7,492 bases of DNA from Candidatus Atribacteria bacterium (GTDB taxonomy: Bacteria > Atribacterota > Atribacteria > Atribacterales > Caldatribacteriaceae): the NCBI GenBank assembly GCA_029982105.1, contig JARRCQ010000073.1:1-7492 (forward strand), in the 5' to 3' direction. Position 1 is the stretch's first letter. Every line of letters begins with the position of its first letter. Under the pieces are notes generated by a model. It made no database searches and had not been told where the DNA came from. It was given only the letters and a program-made list of their open reading frames with translations. The position numbers were made by a program, and so were the translations under genes. Shown here piece by piece: positions 7,098 to 7,492 of the stretch.

Positions 7098-7109
7098 ATC
7101 ACCTCCTTT
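7098..7109 (-). promoter_or_regulatory. Orphan perfect Shine-Dalgarno in the leader
   Basis: AAAGGAGGTGAT on the minus strand matches the 16S 3' end over its whole length. No ATG follows within reach. The overlapping GTG gives only two codons, the next TTG (7081) is too far away, and the binding-protein frame has no start codon here. It could be a ribosome standby site, the remains of a lost leader peptide, or part of the operator. Confidence 0.5.
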
Positions 7110-7123
7110 GCATATTATGCAAA
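7107..7123. promoter_or_regulatory. Perfect 17-bp palindromic operator candidate (site 1)
   Basis: TTTGCATA, one central base, then TATGCAAA: two perfect 8-bp arms. It lies about 20-35 bases inside the predicted transcript and touches the orphan Shine-Dalgarno. The symmetric form and position suit a repressor dimer. The IclR protein encoded at the operon end is the obvious candidate, but this is inference. Confidence 0.65.
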
Positions 7124-7126
7124 AGT

Positions 7127-7143
7127 ATTGCTTTATATGCACA
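7127..7143. promoter_or_regulatory. Degenerate second copy of the operator (site 2)
   Basis: ATTGCTTTATATGCACA keeps 12 of the 17 positions of site 1, including TTGC on one side and TATGCA on the other. Its centre is 20 bp from that of site 1, about two helical turns, and it covers the predicted transcription start. The pair would suit cooperative binding on one face of the DNA. Confidence 0.5.
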
Positions 7144-7148
7144 ACCAC

Positions 7149-7178
7149 ATTATAAACAATATCTTCCCAATCTGTCAA
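7149..7178 (-). promoter_or_regulatory. Housekeeping-type promoter of the operon
   Basis: TTGACA (7178-7173) and TATAAT (7154-7149) are both full consensus, separated by 18 bp. Transcription should begin near 7141-7143, at the edge of operator site 2, giving a leader of about 125 bases before the binding-protein gene. A promoter this strong in a catabolic operon implies a repressor. Confidence 0.85.
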
Positions 7179-7310
7179 ATTTCACCAACTTCTAAAAAGA
7201 ACCAAGGTAAACACACCACTCATCTGAAAAGAACAAAAACCCACCCGGCAAAGCTACATTTCCCAGAAGCTGCAAGGTTTAGAAGTAGGTCTTGAAAGCA
7301 AGGATAAAGT
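7179..7310. other. Non-coding stretch between upstream terminator and promoter
   Basis: I see no gene, RNA gene or repeat here. The minus strand has a GC-rich patch followed by a broken T-tract (GGGTGGGTTTTTGTTCTTTT, near 7226-7245) but no convincing stem before it. Activator sites could lie here, but none stands out. Confidence 0.4.
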
Positions 7311-7384
7311 AAAAAACAAACCGGGAAAGGGCGAGGGTCAGCATGCGGGCCGGAAGAGGCATGCTCCGGTGCACCCTCTCCCGG
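7311..7384 (-). terminator. Compound-hairpin intrinsic terminator of the GH31 gene
   Basis: On the minus strand a long stem-loop is followed by TTTGTTTTTT. Three nested arms pair: 7321-7326 with 7379-7384 (CCGGGA/TCCCGG), 7333-7338 with 7373-7378 (GAGGGT/ACCCTC), and 7340-7346 with 7359-7365 (AGCATGC/GCATGCT), around a 12-base loop with short bulges. It begins 8 bases after the upstream gene's stop and isolates the transporter operon from that gene. Confidence 0.82.
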
Positions 7385-7392
7385 CTTTTCAG

Positions 7393-7492
7393 CTATTCTT
7401 TAATAGGGAGTTTGGCACCGTCCCGCACAAAAACCGGTATGCGGGAAAGCGGAGCCTCAACTTCAATCCATTGCCCACCCTGATAGGTGGTA
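7393..7492 (-). CDS. C-terminus of a GH31-family glycoside hydrolase (partial)
   Basis: The last 32 codons and stop of a gene entering from the right edge. The peptide includes GGQWIEVEAPLSRIPVFVRDG followed by AKLPIKE and stop. The G-W-V-APL-IPVFVRDG pattern is typical of the proximal C-terminal domain of GH31 enzymes (alpha-glucosidases, alpha-xylosidases, sulfoquinovosidases). Many GH31 enzymes continue for 80 or more residues past this motif; this one stops almost at once, as I recall sulfoquinovosidase-type members doing. The catalytic part is outside the window, so substrate is unknown. It could supply the sugar imported by the downstream transporter, but it has its own terminator. Confidence 0.72.
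   Translation of the reverse strand, partial: TTYQGGQWIEVEAPLSRIPVFVRDGAKLPIKE

Noticed and set aside
7226..7245. Second terminator near the GGGTGGGTTTTTG stretch
   Set aside because: No stable stem precedes the T-rich tract. Only a four-base AGCT pairing was found.

Overview
The window is one compact catabolic operon read entirely on the minus strand (right to left), plus the last 32 codons of a separate upstream gene. The organism looks like an AT-leaning, probably anaerobic and possibly thermophilic bacterium with very strong Shine-Dalgarno sites (several near-perfect AGGAGGTGA matches). Its sugar-binding protein has an ordinary signal peptide with no lipobox cysteine. That fits lineages such as Thermotogota, Atribacterota or Dictyoglomota better than Gram-positive Firmicutes, but this is inference and I cannot place the genome.

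Layout in transcription order. At the right edge (7393-7492) is the C-terminus of a GH31-type glycoside hydrolase, closed by a large compound hairpin with a T-tract (7311-7384). A 375-bp gene-free region follows. It carries a consensus promoter (TTGACA, 18 bp, TATAAT; 7149-7178), two palindromic operator-like sites 20 bp apart over the predicted transcript start, and a leader containing an apparently unused Shine-Dalgarno. The operon then reads: extracellular solute-binding protein (5662-7017); a 13-bp perfect stem-loop in the gap; two CUT1-type ABC permeases (4696-5580 and 3844-4695); an enolase-superfamily acid-sugar dehydratase (2655-3818); an RraA-family protein (1860-2561); 2-keto-3-deoxygluconate kinase (856-1821); and an IclR-family regulator (38-856). 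A possible further gene may start inside the end of the regulator gene and run off the left edge.

How the genes fit together. The binding protein and permeases would import a sugar, sugar acid or oligosaccharide (the ATPase is not in the window). The dehydratase would turn an aldonic or uronic-derived acid into a 2-keto-3-deoxy acid, and the kinase would phosphorylate it to KDPG. KDPG would then be split by an aldolase that is either outside the window or, speculatively, the RraA-family protein. The IclR protein is a plausible local regulator responding to a pathway intermediate, as KdgR proteins do.

The window is mostly a recognisable Entner-Doudoroff-type sugar-acid operon. Its least explained parts are the RraA-family enzyme in a KDG pathway, the dehydratase's substrate, the tandem operators, and the leader with the orphan ribosome-binding site. 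I saw no CRISPR arrays, tRNA or rRNA genes, transposases or attachment sites.
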